A stretch of DNA of 63,666 nucleotides, taken from contig JAUJNC010000009.1 of assembly GCA_030446525.1 (NCBI GenBank), positions 1-63,666 on the forward strand. The letters run 5' to 3'. Position 1 is the first letter of the stretch. Each line of letters starts with the position of its first letter. The stretch comes from Armatimonadaceae bacterium (GTDB lineage: Bacteria; Armatimonadota; Armatimonadia; Armatimonadales; Armatimonadaceae). Shown piece after piece: positions 18,358 through 29,973 of the stretch. Under the pieces are notes generated by a model. It did not search any database. It was not told the DNA's origin and was given only the letters and a program-made list of their open reading frames with translations. A program made the position numbers and the translations under genes.

Positions 18358-20386
18358 CAGGGCGCCCCCCGGATCTTTGCGCGCCCGGCGGACCCGGCGC
18401 CGCCGCACCGTGGCGCCCGCGGGGAGACACCCGGCGATGAGCAGCAGCCCCGCCGCCACCGCCGGCCAGTAGTTGGGGCGGTTCCACGCTTCCTGCAGGC
18501 GCGCGCGCCGCCGCCGTCGACCCGAAGGTACTTCGCCACGTCGTTGGCCATCGGGTGCGGCTTGACGTTGGTGAGCCAGTCGTAGTGGAGCGACAGGGTG
18601 ACGTCGTGCCAGGCATAGACCCAGGGGCAGTCCCGCGCGGCGATGTCACGCAGGCGGCGGATGAGCGCCAGCCGCTCCGGCCCGTCCTCCATGGCCCGCA
18701 TCCGCTCGAACAGGCGGTCGTACGCGGGGTTGTCGTAGCCGGCGTGGTTGGGACCCGGGTGGCGGTTCGGGCCGTAGAGCAGGAAGACGAAGTTCTCGGG
18801 GTCCGGGTAGTCCGCGAACCACGAGTAGCGGATGAACTGGAACTGGTCCTTCATCAGCCGGTCGCGGAAAACGTTGCGCGCGCCGCGCGCGCCTCGACGC
18901 GCAGGCCGACGGCCTCCAGGCCTGCTTCGTGAGCAGCGCGACGAACTGGCGCTCCGCGGGCGTCGTGGCCGTGTTGTCGTTATAGATCGTCAGCCGCTCG
19001 CCGGTCTCCGGGTCGACGCCGTCCGGGTAGCCCGCCTCGGCGAGCAGCCGTCTGGCCCGCTCGGGGTCATAGCGGCGGTACGGGTTGCGGTAGCCCGGCT
19101 CGTGCCCGTAGATGCCGGGCGGGATCAGGAACTCCGCCTTGCGCCCGTTGCCCTGCCGGAACAGGTCGATGAAGGCCTGGGAGTCGACGGCGAGCGAAAC
19201 GGCCTGGCGGAGCTTGCGCTTTTGCTCGGTGTAGCCGCCGAAGACCGGGTCGCGCAGGTTGAAGACGAAATACCAGACGTTGGCGCCGACCTCCTGATGG
19301 AGCCGCACGCCCCTGTGCGTCATCTCCGGGGACGACCGGCTGCCCCGACTGGCTGATCACCTGCTGGTAGTTGGTCTGGTTGACGCCCCACGAGTCCTGA
19401 TACCCCTGCAGGAACAGGTTCCAGCCGGTGACCGCCTCGCGCAGGATGTTATACACCACGGTGTCGGCGAGCGGGAGGCGCGCGCCGGCGTCCCGCAGCA
19501 GACCCGCCTCGCGGTCGCCCGGCGCGCCCTCGGACGGGTAGAACTCCGCGCGCCGGTTCGGGTTGGCTTTGAGCACGATCCGCTGCTTGGGCTTGTACTC
19601 GGCCAGCAGATAGGGCCCGTTGCCCACCGGATGCCGGGCGAGCTCGGCGCCGTAGCGCTCGACGGCCTCGCGCGCCAGCGGCGTGGTGAAGTGCATCGCC
19701 ATAAGATAGCGCAGCTGCGGGTACGGCTGGTTCAGCACGATGCGGAAGGTGTACGGGTCGCCCGGGTCGAGCCGCAGACCGGCCACGGGCGCCCGGTAAT
19801 CCGCCCCCTCCCCCGCCTTCACCCGCTCCCGGTTTCGCTCCGTGTATTGTGAAAAGCCGAGGATCTTGTCCTCGAAGAAGCTGAGCACGGGGCAGGACAC
19901 GCGGGGGTCCGCCATCCGGCGGAAGCTGTACAAAAAGTCGGCCGCGACGATCTCGCGCCCCTTGCCTCCGGGGAAGCAGGGGTCGTCCTGGAACCGCAGC
20001 CCGTGTTTGATCCGGAAGGTCCAGGACTCCCCCCGCTTCCGGACCGCGCGCCCGTTCTCGCTCGCCGCGTACCAATACGGCTCGCGCCGCGGCTGCTCGG
20101 CGCCCAGGGCCAGCTCCAGCACGTAGGGGTCGCGCTTCAGGTAGTGGTACTGGAAATACGAGGCGTAAAGGACGTCGATGATCGGCGCCTCATCGACGCC
20201 GTACGAGACGCTCGGGTCCAGCGTCTTCGGGTCGTCGCTGAGCGCGCGGTACAAAACCGGCCGCGCGCTCTCGCCGGGCGGATACGGGTTGTTACCGCAG
20301 CCGGCGAGGGCGAGCGCCAGGAGTAGTCCTATCCCTGCTGCCCCCTTCCCTCGGAGGGCGGGGGGGATAGGAGTTACTCTTCCCAA
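18357..20386 (-). CDS. ABC transporter substrate-binding lipoprotein (SBP_bac_5), frameshifted, C-terminal TM
   Basis: A peptide-type solute-binding protein of about 670 residues. It begins with a lipobox (LLLALALAGCGNN) and the family sequence YRALSDDPKTLDPSVSYGVD, WTFRIKHGLRFQDDPCFPGG, RHPVGNGPYLLAEYKPKQRI. A frame change near 19320 leads to VWYFVFNLRDPVFGG and AVSLAVDSQAFIDLF, another near 18870 to FIRYSWFADYPDPENFVFLL and YNNPAY-type sequence, and a third near 18500 to a hydrophobic segment (AVAAGLLLIAGCLPAG) with a basic tail. A lipid anchor plus a C-terminal membrane segment is unusual. The start is uncertain: TTG 20386 inside the ctaF end is the only simple choice. Confidence 0.7.
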
Positions 20387-20676
20387 GCCTGGAGCGGGAT
20401 CCATTGACGCGCGACATAGTCGATGCCGATGCCGGCCATGATGACCAGCCAGATGAAGCCCAGGGCGGCCCAAAGCCAGGTGAGCCGCGTGCCGTACTTC
20501 ACGCCCATGAAGAACAAGACGACCAGGGTCGCCTTGGTGACGGCGATCGCGGCGGCGATCGGAAGGTTCGCCCACCCCAGGTTGAACTGGGCGGCGACCA
20601 CGGTGAGCACCATGAGCACCATCAGCGCCACGAACGTTTTCCAGTACGTGCTTGCCGGTATGATGTGTCCAGTCAT
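20374..20676 (-). CDS. ctaF: Cytochrome c oxidase subunit IV (prokaryotic COX4 type)
   Basis: A 100-residue three-helix membrane protein (VALMVLMVLTVVAAQFNLG, then ATLVVLFFMGVKYGTRLTWL and GFIWLVIMAGIGIDYVARQW). Order, length and position directly after subunit III identify it as the small subunit IV of caa3-type oxidases. The internal KATLVVLFFMG...R/K pattern is typical. It starts 6 bases after the ctaE stop. It has no catalytic residues and stabilises the complex. Confidence 0.85.
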   Translation of the reverse strand: MTGHIIPASTYWKTFVALMVLMVLTVVAAQFNLGWANLPIAAAIAVTKATLVVLFFMGVKYGTRLTWLWAALGFIWLVIMAGIGIDYVARQWIPLQAWEE

Positions 20677-20682
20677 GTGTCG

Positions 20683-21446
20683 TTATCCAACCAGATACAG
20701 AAGCGGGAACAGGAAGATCCACACGATGTCGACGAAGTGCCAGTAGAGGCCCGTCATCTCGATCGGCATGTAGTCCCGCACGGCCGGGTGGTTGATGAGG
20801 GCCAGGCCGACCAGGATCGACATGACGATGATGCCGATGATGATGTGGATGGCGTGCAGACCCGTCATGGCGAAGTACAGGCTGAAGAACAGCTGCGCCC
20901 GGTCGGCCTGCTTTGACCGGCTGTTCGAAAAGAAGCCTTCGTCGGTGCGGGTGTCGTTGTACGCGGCGATGGAGGCCCCCTCCTCCGTGCCGACATGCCC
21001 CCACTGGAAACTGGCGCCCGGTATGTGGTGGTGCGTGTACTTCTCGTAGTACTCCACGGCCTTGACGACCAGGAACACGCCCGCCAACGACATCGTGACA
21101 GCCAGCCAGGCGATCAAGACCGCGCGCCTGCCCCGCTGGGCGGCGTGCACGGCGAGCGCCATGGTCAAGCTGCTGATCAGCAGCACCACGGTGTTGAACG
21201 TGCCCAGCGGGACCGACAGCGCCCGGTGCGCCTCGTGGAACGCCTCGGGATACAGGGCCTTGTAGATCGAGTACGCCGTGAACAGCGCGCCGAAGAACAT
21301 GACCTCCGTCACCAGGAACGTCCACATGCCGACGACGTAGGACTCGGTCTGCTGGTCCTGGTCCTCGAACTGGTGTGCGACGTGCTGGTGCGCCTCGTTC
21401 GGCGCTATGGTCGTCTCCGGCCCGCGCAGTCTGTCCGAAACCAAGC

Positions 21447-21450
<4 letters not shown>
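20683..21450 (-). CDS. ctaE: Cytochrome c oxidase subunit III
   Basis: A 255-residue subunit III. Helix sequences [59 protein letters not shown] and [20 protein letters not shown] ([11 protein letters not shown] is the C-terminal signature) leave no doubt. An inserted hydrophilic loop (residues 115-150, with [15 protein letters not shown]) separates helices, a variation seen in bacteria with act clusters. The ATG overlaps the ctaD stop (ATGA). The protein assists proton uptake and stability of subunit I. Confidence 0.92.
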
Positions 21451-23254
<1,804 letters not shown>

Positions 23255-23255
<1 letters not shown>

Positions 23256-24475
23256 TACGGGTTTCCTACCGATCTGTTGTCGTCTTCCGTTTCCGCCGCC
23301 GGGGAGCCCGTCGGTCCCTGCATCGGCCGGCCCTGTGTGATGGGCGCGCCGCCGGTCACGGTCGTGTTCTGGTTGCCCGCGTTCGACGGCTGGCCGCCGG
23401 GCACGCCCGCGGCGCGGCCCGCCGCGTTCGCCGGCCGCCGGCCCTTGGGCTGCCCCGTGTTCATCGTCTGGTTGCCCTCGGGCTGCCCGCCCGGGGTTTG
23501 ATTCCCGCCCAGCGACCGGATATAGACGATCAGCTGGTTCACCTCATCTTCGGTGAGCTGTTCCCTGTAGGACGGCATGATCTGCTGGTAGCGGGCCGCG
23601 ATCCGGTCGCTCGGGTACAGGATCGACTGGCGCAGGTACTCGTGGTCCGCGATCACCGTCCGCCCGTTTTCCAGTGGCACCCGGCTGCCGTACAGCCCGG
23701 CCAGCGACGGCCCGCGGTTCATGCCGGTCGGGTCGTGGCACGACCCGCAGGCGAGCTGCTCGTAGATCTCCTTGCCCGCCACCTCCATGGTCATGGGGGA
23801 CGACACCGCCGCCTGCCCGGGCGAAACCTGCGGCGAGGGCGTCGCGTTATCCTTGGTGGCGTACCACTTGGCGAAGTCGGCCCGCTCCATCACCGTCACC
23901 CAGCCGGTCATCTCGGAGTGCTGCGTGCCGCAGTATTCGGTGCAGAACAGGTAGTAGCGGCCGGGCCTGTTCGGCGTGAACCACACGCTGGTCGGGATGC
24001 CCGGCATCACGTCGCGCTTGATGCGGAAGGCGGGGACGAAGAAGCTGTGGATCACGTCCTGCGAGATCATCGTCAGCTTGACCGGCTCGCCGACGGGGAC
24101 GTGCAGCTCGTTGTTCTCGCGGATCCCGTTCATATGCTGGGTGTGCCACATCCACTGCTTGCCGATGACGAAGATCTCTTTGGCGTTCCGGGGCGGGTTG
24201 TAGGCGACGGTGAAGAGCTTGGCCGCCCAGATGAAGACGCCCAGCGCCAGCATCAGGGGGATCACGGTCCACAGGAGCTCCAGCCGGTGGTCCGTTTCCA
24301 CCGCGCCCGAGCGGTCCACCTTCGACCCACGCCGATACCGGAACGCCAGAAAGGCGATCAAGCCCGCCACCAGGAAGGTGAAGAAGAGCGTCAGCGCCAG
24401 GATCGCGAAGAACAGCAGATCGTGATCGTTCGCGTACTGCGACGCCGCCGGCGGCCGTAAAGGGAAGTTCATCAT
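23255..24475 (-). CDS. ctaC: Cytochrome c oxidase subunit II with fused cytochrome c (caa3 type)
   Basis: A 406-residue subunit II. Two helices (about residues 20-45 and 68-90) are followed by the cupredoxin domain with the binuclear CuA motif [12 protein letters not shown] and its distal His in [13 protein letters not shown]-terminal cytochrome c domain follows ([16 protein letters not shown] with heme Met probably in QIMPSYR). The final 70 residues are Gly/Pro/Asn/Gln-rich low complexity. The fused heme makes this a caa3-type oxidase able to accept electrons directly from complex III or small cytochromes. The start is one of two adjacent ATGs; the gap to the sco stop is 5 bases. Confidence 0.93.
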
Positions 24476-24480
24476 GACGC

Positions 24481-25371
24481 TTATCCCCCCGCCTCATCCT
24501 TCGGGGAAGAGAGCGCGTCCGCCTTGTCGGACAGCGCCCGGCGGCGGTCCATCCGGAACATCGCCAGCATGAACGTCGCCAGGATCAAGACCGTGGTGAC
24601 GCCCGCCGCCTGCAAAGTCTTCAGGATGGCGAAGCTGTACCTGCCCGTGGCGGGATTGTAGGCGAAGCAGGTCATCAGCAGCATCTTGTCCACGGGCGTC
24701 CCGACTTTGCCCTGCGACGCCTCGATCAAGGCGAAGCCCACGGACTTGGGCGGATAGTCGATGCCGTTCAGGTAGCGCGCCACCCGCCCTTCGGGAGTCA
24801 GGATCTGGATGCCCGCCGCATGGGCGAACTGCTTCATGACCGGGTCGTACGCGTACCGGTACCCGATCGCGCCGGCCAGAGCCTTGATCGACGGCTCCCC
24901 GCCGGTCAGGAAGTGCCAGCCGCGCTCGGCGCCCGGACGCGCGTAGAGCGCGAGCATCTCCCGCTTCTTGTCGGCGGCGATCACGGGCGTCTCGCTCGGG
25001 TCGATGCTCACCACGACCACCTCGAAGTCCTTGCCCGCGTCGTACTCCACCTCCTGCAGGCCCCGGACGATCCCGTCCAGCATGAGCTGGCACAGGCGCG
25101 GGCACTTGTAGAACACCAGGGCGACGACGACCGGCTTTTTGCCGAAGTAGTCACCCAGCCGCACGGACCTGCCGACCTCGTCGCGGAAGGCGAGATCCAG
25201 CGGCACCTGCGAGTCCAGCTTCTGGTCGATACCCACGTCGCGCGCCGGGTCGAAGGCCCGGGCCGGCGCGTTCTGCGCCCGCACGGGCGAACCGGACACG
25301 TACCCGCCCAGGCACGCCAGACCCAGAAGCGTTCCGAAAACGCGCTTCGCGCGCGAAGAATAACGGTTCAT
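24481..25371 (-). CDS. SCO1/SenC-type CuA assembly protein
   Basis: A 296-residue membrane-anchored thioredoxin-fold protein that loads copper into CuA of subunit II. It has a signal/anchor (GTLLGLACLGGYVSGSPV), the copper motif FYKCPRLC with two Cys, and the third ligand His in QFAHAAGIQIL. VVVSIDPSETP and FLTGGEPSIKALA are typical of the family. A C-terminal hydrophobic helix (TTVLILATFMLAMFRM) adds a second anchor, as in SCO proteins of act-cta clusters. Its ATG overlaps the stop of the upstream small membrane protein (ATGA). Confidence 0.9.
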   Translation of the reverse strand: MNRYSSRAKRVFGTLLGLACLGGYVSGSPVRAQNAPARAFDPARDVGIDQKLDSQVPLDLAFRDEVGRSVRLGDYFGKKPVVVALVFYKCPRLCQLMLDGIVRGLQEVEYDAGKDFEVVVVSIDPSETPVIAADKKREMLALYARPGAERGWHFLTGGEPSIKALAGAIGYRYAYDPVMKQFAHAAGIQILTPEGRVARYLNGIDYPPKSVGFALIEASQGKVGTPVDKMLLMTCFAYNPATGRYSFAILKTLQAAGVTTVLILATFMLAMFRMDRRRALSDKADALSSPKDEAGG

Positions 25372-25880
25372 CTTTGGCCACTCTGATTTCTAGTTTGCGA
25401 CCCCGGCTGCGATCCGGTCACCCCCTGCGGCGCCGGCCCCCAGACGCCCCCCGCCGAGCCGGTGCCCCGCGGCGCGGGGACGCCCCGCTCCACGATCAGG
25501 TCGATAGCACGGTCGACGGGTATTTTAGCGATGCCCTTGCCCTGGTCGACCCATCCGTAGCTGTTCAGCGTCTCCACCTCTTCGCGGCGGAACACGATCA
25601 TGTCGCGTTTCGGATGTATCTGCACGATCGGCGCGTCCGGGGGAGGCCGCCGCTCGACCGTGGTCAGGGGCAGCGACCTGCTCTCTTCGCCACCCTCCGG
25701 GACGAACAACTTGTAAATCCCGAACGTCACGGCGATCGTCCCGAAGACGAACAGAAACAGGAACACGAACCACTTGATGAGCGTCGGGATCGCCACATCC
25801 CGGCCCTCGTAGCCCAGCCTGCTCAGGTAATCCGCTTTCGGGTTGATCTCCCCATGCCCACCCTGTCCATGCTTACGCAT
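25368..25880 (-). CDS. Small single-helix membrane protein of the act-cta cluster
   Basis: A 170-residue protein with one helix (LIKWFVFLFLFVFGTIAVTF, about residues 34-58) and a soluble part reading IVQIHPKRDMIVFRREEVET, LNSYGWVDQGKGIAKIPVDR and AIDLIVERGVP. This YGWVD..G...IPVDRA pattern is, from memory, recurrent in uncharacterised proteins between actF and sco in act-bearing bacteria. It could be an assembly factor or accessory subunit; the function is not known. It overlaps actF by 8 bases and sco by 4, so expression is strictly coupled. Confidence 0.75.
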   Translation of the reverse strand: MRKHGQGGHGEINPKADYLSRLGYEGRDVAIPTLIKWFVFLFLFVFGTIAVTFGIYKLFVPEGGEESRSLPLTTVERRPPPDAPIVQIHPKRDMIVFRREEVETLNSYGWVDQGKGIAKIPVDRAIDLIVERGVPAPRGTGSAGGVWGPAPQGVTGSQPGSQTRNQSGQR

Positions 25881-27105
25881 GCTCTAACACCTCCTGCAAG
25901 CGGGGATCGTGGCGGGGCAGCAGCGGGTTACGCTGGAGCTGGAGGGCGAAGGCGCCCAGCCAGATCCCCCCGATCGCCAGAAACGCGGCCACGCTCATCC
26001 ACGCGAGGTTCGCGCTGACCGGCTGCTCCGCCTGCTGATAGAACGGGATCACGATCCAGGCGACATCCAGCACGCGCATCGCCAGGATCAGCGTCGCCAC
26101 ACCCGCCAGGTAATTCGGCGTCCGCTTGGTCCGGCCCGACAGCAGCATCAGGAACGGGGCGAAGAACTGGAAGAGTATCAGCACCGTCCCGACGGGCAGC
26201 CAGCCGCCCGAGTTTCTCGTCGTATAATACGCGATCTCTTCCGGCAGATTTCCCGCCCACATGATCAAAAATTGCGACAGCGAGATGTAGGCCCACACCA
26301 TCGTCAAGGTCAGAAGCAGGTTGCCCAGATCGCGCGTCAGCGGTGGGGTGACGACCTCGGAGAAGGGCCGGTAGTTCACCAGTCGCGTCATGAGCAGCGT
26401 CGAGAACGCGAGCGCGGTCAGCACCTGCCCCACCACGAACATCACGCCGAAGATCGTCGAGTACCAGCGCGGGTCCAGCGACATCACCCAGTCCGTGAAG
26501 GCGAAGGTGATCGACACAAAGAAGACGACCATCCCCGGAGCGCTCCAGTTGGTGCGCTCCTGCGCCAGGTTCGCGTCGCCGGTCCGATCCTGCTCGAGCG
26601 ACGAGCGGTTCAGAAACCATGACAGCCCGATCCAGATGCCGAAGTAGACGACGGCGCGGATGATGAACCAGACCGGGTTCAGATAGATGGACTTTTCGTC
26701 CACGGCGTGACGCATCACGCGGTCCTCCAAGGCCCGGCTGTTATTCCACGGGTACAGATCGCCGAACAGCATGCCCAGAACGACGACGACGAACAGCCCG
26801 GCCATCAGCGGCAGCGTCCGCGTGCCCGCCTCCAGCACGCGCAGGATCGGCAGGCCCCAGCTGCCCCGCACCACGTGGTGCAGCAGCGTCAGCCCGAAGC
26901 AGCCCAGGCTGAAATTCAGCCAGAAGATGTAGCCGAACAGATAGGCCTGAAAGAACGTCCGGGCGCCCTCACGCAGCACGATCAGGGCGATCAGGCCCAC
27001 GATCAGGGCCGCCACACCCAGTCCGGCCGCGGCATACGCGCCGCGCCGGAACCGGTTGATCAGCGGAAGTAGCGGCCTCGACGCGCCCCCGTTCCCGTAT
27101 ATCAT
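25873..27105 (-). CDS. actF: Alternative complex III subunit ActF (NrfD-like)
   Basis: A 410-residue polytopic membrane protein with ten hydrophobic segments, the second NrfD-like subunit of alternative complex III (quinol:electron acceptor oxidoreductase). Typical sequences are FWLNFSLGCFGLTLLHHVVR, LYPWNNSRALEDRVMRH (periplasmic loop), FAFTDWVMSLDPRWYSTIFG and LSQFLIMWAGNLPEEIAYYT, with which ActF is easily told from ActC. It contributes to proton translocation and the membrane core. Its ATG overlaps the actE stop region by 4 bases in the downstream direction of the train. Confidence 0.92.
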   Translation of the reverse strand: MIYGNGGASRPLLPLINRFRRGAYAAAGLGVAALIVGLIALIVLREGARTFFQAYLFGYIFWLNFSLGCFGLTLLHHVVRGSWGLPILRVLEAGTRTLPLMAGLFVVVVLGMLFGDLYPWNNSRALEDRVMRHAVDEKSIYLNPVWFIIRAVVYFGIWIGLSWFLNRSSLEQDRTGDANLAQERTNWSAPGMVVFFVSITFAFTDWVMSLDPRWYSTIFGVMFVVGQVLTALAFSTLLMTRLVNYRPFSEVVTPPLTRDLGNLLLTLTMVWAYISLSQFLIMWAGNLPEEIAYYTTRNSGGWLPVGTVLILFQFFAPFLMLLSGRTKRTPNYLAGVATLILAMRVLDVAWIVIPFYQQAEQPVSANLAWMSVAAFLAIGGIWLGAFALQLQRNPLLPRHDPRLQEVLEHA

Positions 27106-27836
27106 TGCCCCCCACCGCCTTCCTCAGCTCCCCCTAGATGCGAGCCGCGTTTCAGCGCCGGGTCGCCCATCCACCGGCGTTCCACGGGCGCGCTTTCCAC
27201 TCGCCCCTCGGCTCGGTCCGCCTGCGCGGCGGTCGGATCCCCGCCCGGCACGTCGGTGGGCCTCGCGTTCTGGCTCAGCTGCAGCGCGCGGATGTAGGCC
27301 ACGATCGCCCAGCGGTCCTCCGGCTGCTGCACCCGGGAGGCGTAGCTGTACATGACGCCGAAGCCGTTGGTGATCACGTCGTAGAAGTGGCCGTTGGGCA
27401 TCGCCCGCAGCCGGGGCGTGTGATAGTTCGCGGGCATCCGCCTCTGGCCCAGGCCGCGCTGCGCGATCATGCCCTGCCCGTTCCCCGTCAGGCCGTGGCA
27501 GGGCGAGCAGAAGATCTCGAAGCGCTCCTGTCCCCGGAGCAGCATCAGCCGGGTGTCATTGTTGAACGCCCGGAGCGCCTCCGGCGGGAGCCCCTCCACC
27601 AATCTGCCGTTCGACAACCCGGTGTAGAACGGATTCCCGGTCCGGATCGTCCCGTCCGGCCGGTGAACCACGGTGCCCTGCACCAGCGGCCGCGCGGCCT
27701 GCCCGTCCGGGAAGAAATCGCTCTCCTCCTGCGCCAGGTGGATCTTAGGCTGCTGCCACATATCCGTGTGACAGCCCGTCAAAAAGACCAGGCCGGTCGC
27801 CGCCAACCCGATTGTAGCCAGTTTACCTGATAACAT
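27102..27836 (-). CDS. actE: Alternative complex III subunit ActE (mono-heme cytochrome c lipoprotein)
   Basis: A 244-residue lipoprotein: MLSGKLATIGLAATGLVFLT then the lipobox Cys (TGC), followed by TDMWQQPKIHLAQEESDFFP, conserved in ActE. The heme motif is CSPCHGLTGNGQGMIAQRG, with a distal Met likely in LRAMPNGHFYDVITNGFG. The C-terminus is a charged tail. Located outside the membrane, it passes electrons within the complex. ATG at 27836 was chosen because it immediately precedes the signal sequence. The stop overlaps the actF start by 4 bases. Confidence 0.92.
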   Translation of the reverse strand: MLSGKLATIGLAATGLVFLTGCHTDMWQQPKIHLAQEESDFFPDGQAARPLVQGTVVHRPDGTIRTGNPFYTGLSNGRLVEGLPPEALRAFNNDTRLMLLRGQERFEIFCSPCHGLTGNGQGMIAQRGLGQRRMPANYHTPRLRAMPNGHFYDVITNGFGVMYSYASRVQQPEDRWAIVAYIRALQLSQNARPTDVPGGDPTAAQADRAEGRVESAPVERRWMGDPALKRGSHLGGAEEGGGGQ

Positions 27837-27865
27837 CGCCTCTACGGCTTTCTCTTTATCGGACT

Positions 27866-27884
27866 CCCCTCCCCGCGGGAGGGG
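27866..27884. promoter_or_regulatory. Intercistronic GC-rich hairpin between actD and actE
   Basis: CCCCTCC (27866-27872) and GGAGGGG (27878-27884) form a perfect stem with a 5-base loop in the only sizeable gap of the act cluster (62 bases). It may set mRNA processing or relative levels of actD and actE. Similar C/G palindromes occur at 20341-20364 and 50070-50100. Confidence 0.45.
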
Positions 27885-27898
27885 CCGAGGAAGGTTTC

Positions 27899-28495
27899 TC
27901 AGCGCTCGACTTCGGAGACGGCGTGCGCCCCCAGATTCCCCAGGAACCGCTTCGTTTCTTCGCGGTCGAACTTGGGGTCGGTCGCCTCGATGCACAAAAA
28001 GAAGCGGTCCTGCGACGCCAGCTCGAAGCGGGGCGCGTTGAAGATCGAATGGTACGGGCGGGGCAGGCCGTTCAGGGCGAACATCCCGATAACCGCCCCG
28101 AAGGAGGCCAGCAGGATGGTCATCTCGAAGGTGATCGGGATGAACATCGGCCAGCTGAGGAGCGGGCGGCCGCCGACGTTCCACGGGTAGTCGATCACCT
28201 GCGTGTAGTACTGCAGGCCGAACCCCGCGAGCGCCCCGCCGATGCCGGCGAAGAACACGATCCAGGGGACCCAGATGTCGTGCATGCCCAGCGCCTCGGC
28301 CAGTCCGTGCACCGGGAACGGCGTGTAGGCGTCCATCCGGCGGTAGCCTTCTTCGCGCACGCGGTTGGCCGCGGAAAGGATCGCCTCCTCGCTTTCGAAC
28401 TCCGCGACCAGGCCGTACAGCGAGGATCGCTCCTCGATCGCGCGATCCGCCTGCCACTGGTTGTAAACCCCTACCGCCGTATTGATGATGCGCAT
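27899..28495 (-). CDS. actD: Alternative complex III subunit ActD (DUF3341)
   Basis: A 198-residue two-helix protein: LYGLVAEFESEEAILSAANR, the family core YRRMDAYTPFPVHGLAEALG, then helices WIVFFAGIGGALAGFGLQYY and ITFEMTILLASFGAVIGMFA, and the C-terminal DRFFLCIEATDPKFDREETK. These match ActD, which anchors the peripheral ActB to the membrane core. It is intact; the gap to the actC stop is 3 bases. Confidence 0.92.
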   Translation of the reverse strand: MRIINTAVGVYNQWQADRAIEERSSLYGLVAEFESEEAILSAANRVREEGYRRMDAYTPFPVHGLAEALGMHDIWVPWIVFFAGIGGALAGFGLQYYTQVIDYPWNVGGRPLLSWPMFIPITFEMTILLASFGAVIGMFALNGLPRPYHSIFNAPRFELASQDRFFLCIEATDPKFDREETKRFLGNLGAHAVSEVER

Positions 28496-28498
28496 CGC

Positions 28499-29973
28499 TT
28501 ACTCCTGAGCGTCCGGGAAGCCCGACACCGCGCGCGGATTGACGGTGTGGCTGTCCGCGGCGTAGTCCTGCGTGCTGAGGCCGCTCCCGTCGTGCCCGTC
28601 GTGCCCGTTCCTGCCGTGGGCGTTCATCTTGTGCAGCAGGTCCTTCATCTCGAAGATGTTGATCATCGGCACGAACTTGATGAACAGGAACATCAGGAAC
28701 GTGAACAGCCCGATGGTTCCCGTGAACATGCCGAAGTCCCAGATCGTGGGCACATACATCCCCCACGACGACGGCAGAAAGTCGCGGTGCAGGCTCACCG
28801 GGATGATGATGAAGCGCTCCAGCCACATGCCGACGTTCACGAACATCGAGACCACGAAAAGGCACACGATGTTGCGCCGCATCTTCGGGCTCCAGAAGAG
28901 CTGCGGCATCAGCCCGTTGCAGAACCAGAGCGCGTAGAAGAACGGCGCGTACGGCCCGGTGAACCGGTTCCGGACCATGAACCGCTCGTACTCGTTGGCG
29001 CTGTACCAGCCGTAGAACACCTCCATGATGTAGCCGTAGAACACGATCAGGCCCGTGGTCAGCAGGATCTTGGCCATCCAGTCGAGGTGCTTCATCGTGA
29101 TGAAGTCCTTCAAGCCGTACCAGGCGCGGATCGGGATCGCCAGTGTGAGCACCATCGCGAAGCCGGCGAAGACCGCGCCGGCCACGAAGTAGGGCGGGAA
29201 GAGCGTCACGTGCCAGCCGGGGACCTGCGACACGGCGAAGTCTAAGCTGACGATGCTGTGGACCGAAAGCACGAGCGGGGTCGAAAGCCCGGCCAGGATC
29301 AGGTAGGCCGTCTCGTAGCGCTGCCAGTGCCGGGCCGACCCGCGCCAGCCCATCGCCAGCGCGCCGAAGATGACGCGGGTGATGCGGTGGGTCGCCCGGT
29401 CGCGCAGGGTCGCAAGGTCCGGGATCAGGCCGACGAACCAGAACAGGGCCGAGACGGTGATATAGGTCGAGACCGCGAACACGTCCCACATCAGCGGCGA
29501 CTGGAACTGCGGCCACAGCGCCAGGATGTTGGGGTACGGGAACAGCCAGTAGGCGACCCAGGGCCGGCCCGTGTGCAGCAGGGGGTACAGCCCGGCGCAC
29601 ACGACCGCGAACAGCGTCATCGCCTCGGCGAACCGGTTGATCGACGTGCGCCACCTGCCGCGCAGCAGCAGGATGGCCGAGATCAGCGTGCCTGCGTGGC
29701 CGATGCCGATCCACCACACGAAGTTGATGATGTCGAAGGCCCAGGCGACCGGGATGTTGTTCCCCAGATGCCGATGCCCTGCAGCAGCAGGTAACCGATC
29801 GAGATCAGCAGCACGTTGACCAACACGAAGGACAGCCCGAAGATGATGAACCAGGCCAGCGGCGGCTTCCCGGACAGGACGATCGGTTCGATCTTCTCCT
29901 GGATCGTCTCGTAAGTGTGCTCGCCTTCGATCATCCGCCCGTCGGGTTGCGGGTGAAGTGGTCTAGTGCTCAT
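28499..29973 (-). CDS. actC: Alternative complex III subunit ActC (NrfD-like), one frameshift
   Basis: The N-terminus [20 protein letters not shown] and helix [20 protein letters not shown] lie in one frame from 29973; at about 29762 the frame slips and the protein goes on as [20 protein letters not shown]. Ten helices in all. Family hallmarks: [60 protein letters not shown] and [20 protein letters not shown]. ActC is the quinol-binding membrane subunit. The start overlaps the end of actB by 11 bases. The C-terminal tail ([13 protein letters not shown]) is His/Gly-rich. About 490 residues once the slip is corrected, the usual size. Confidence 0.88.
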
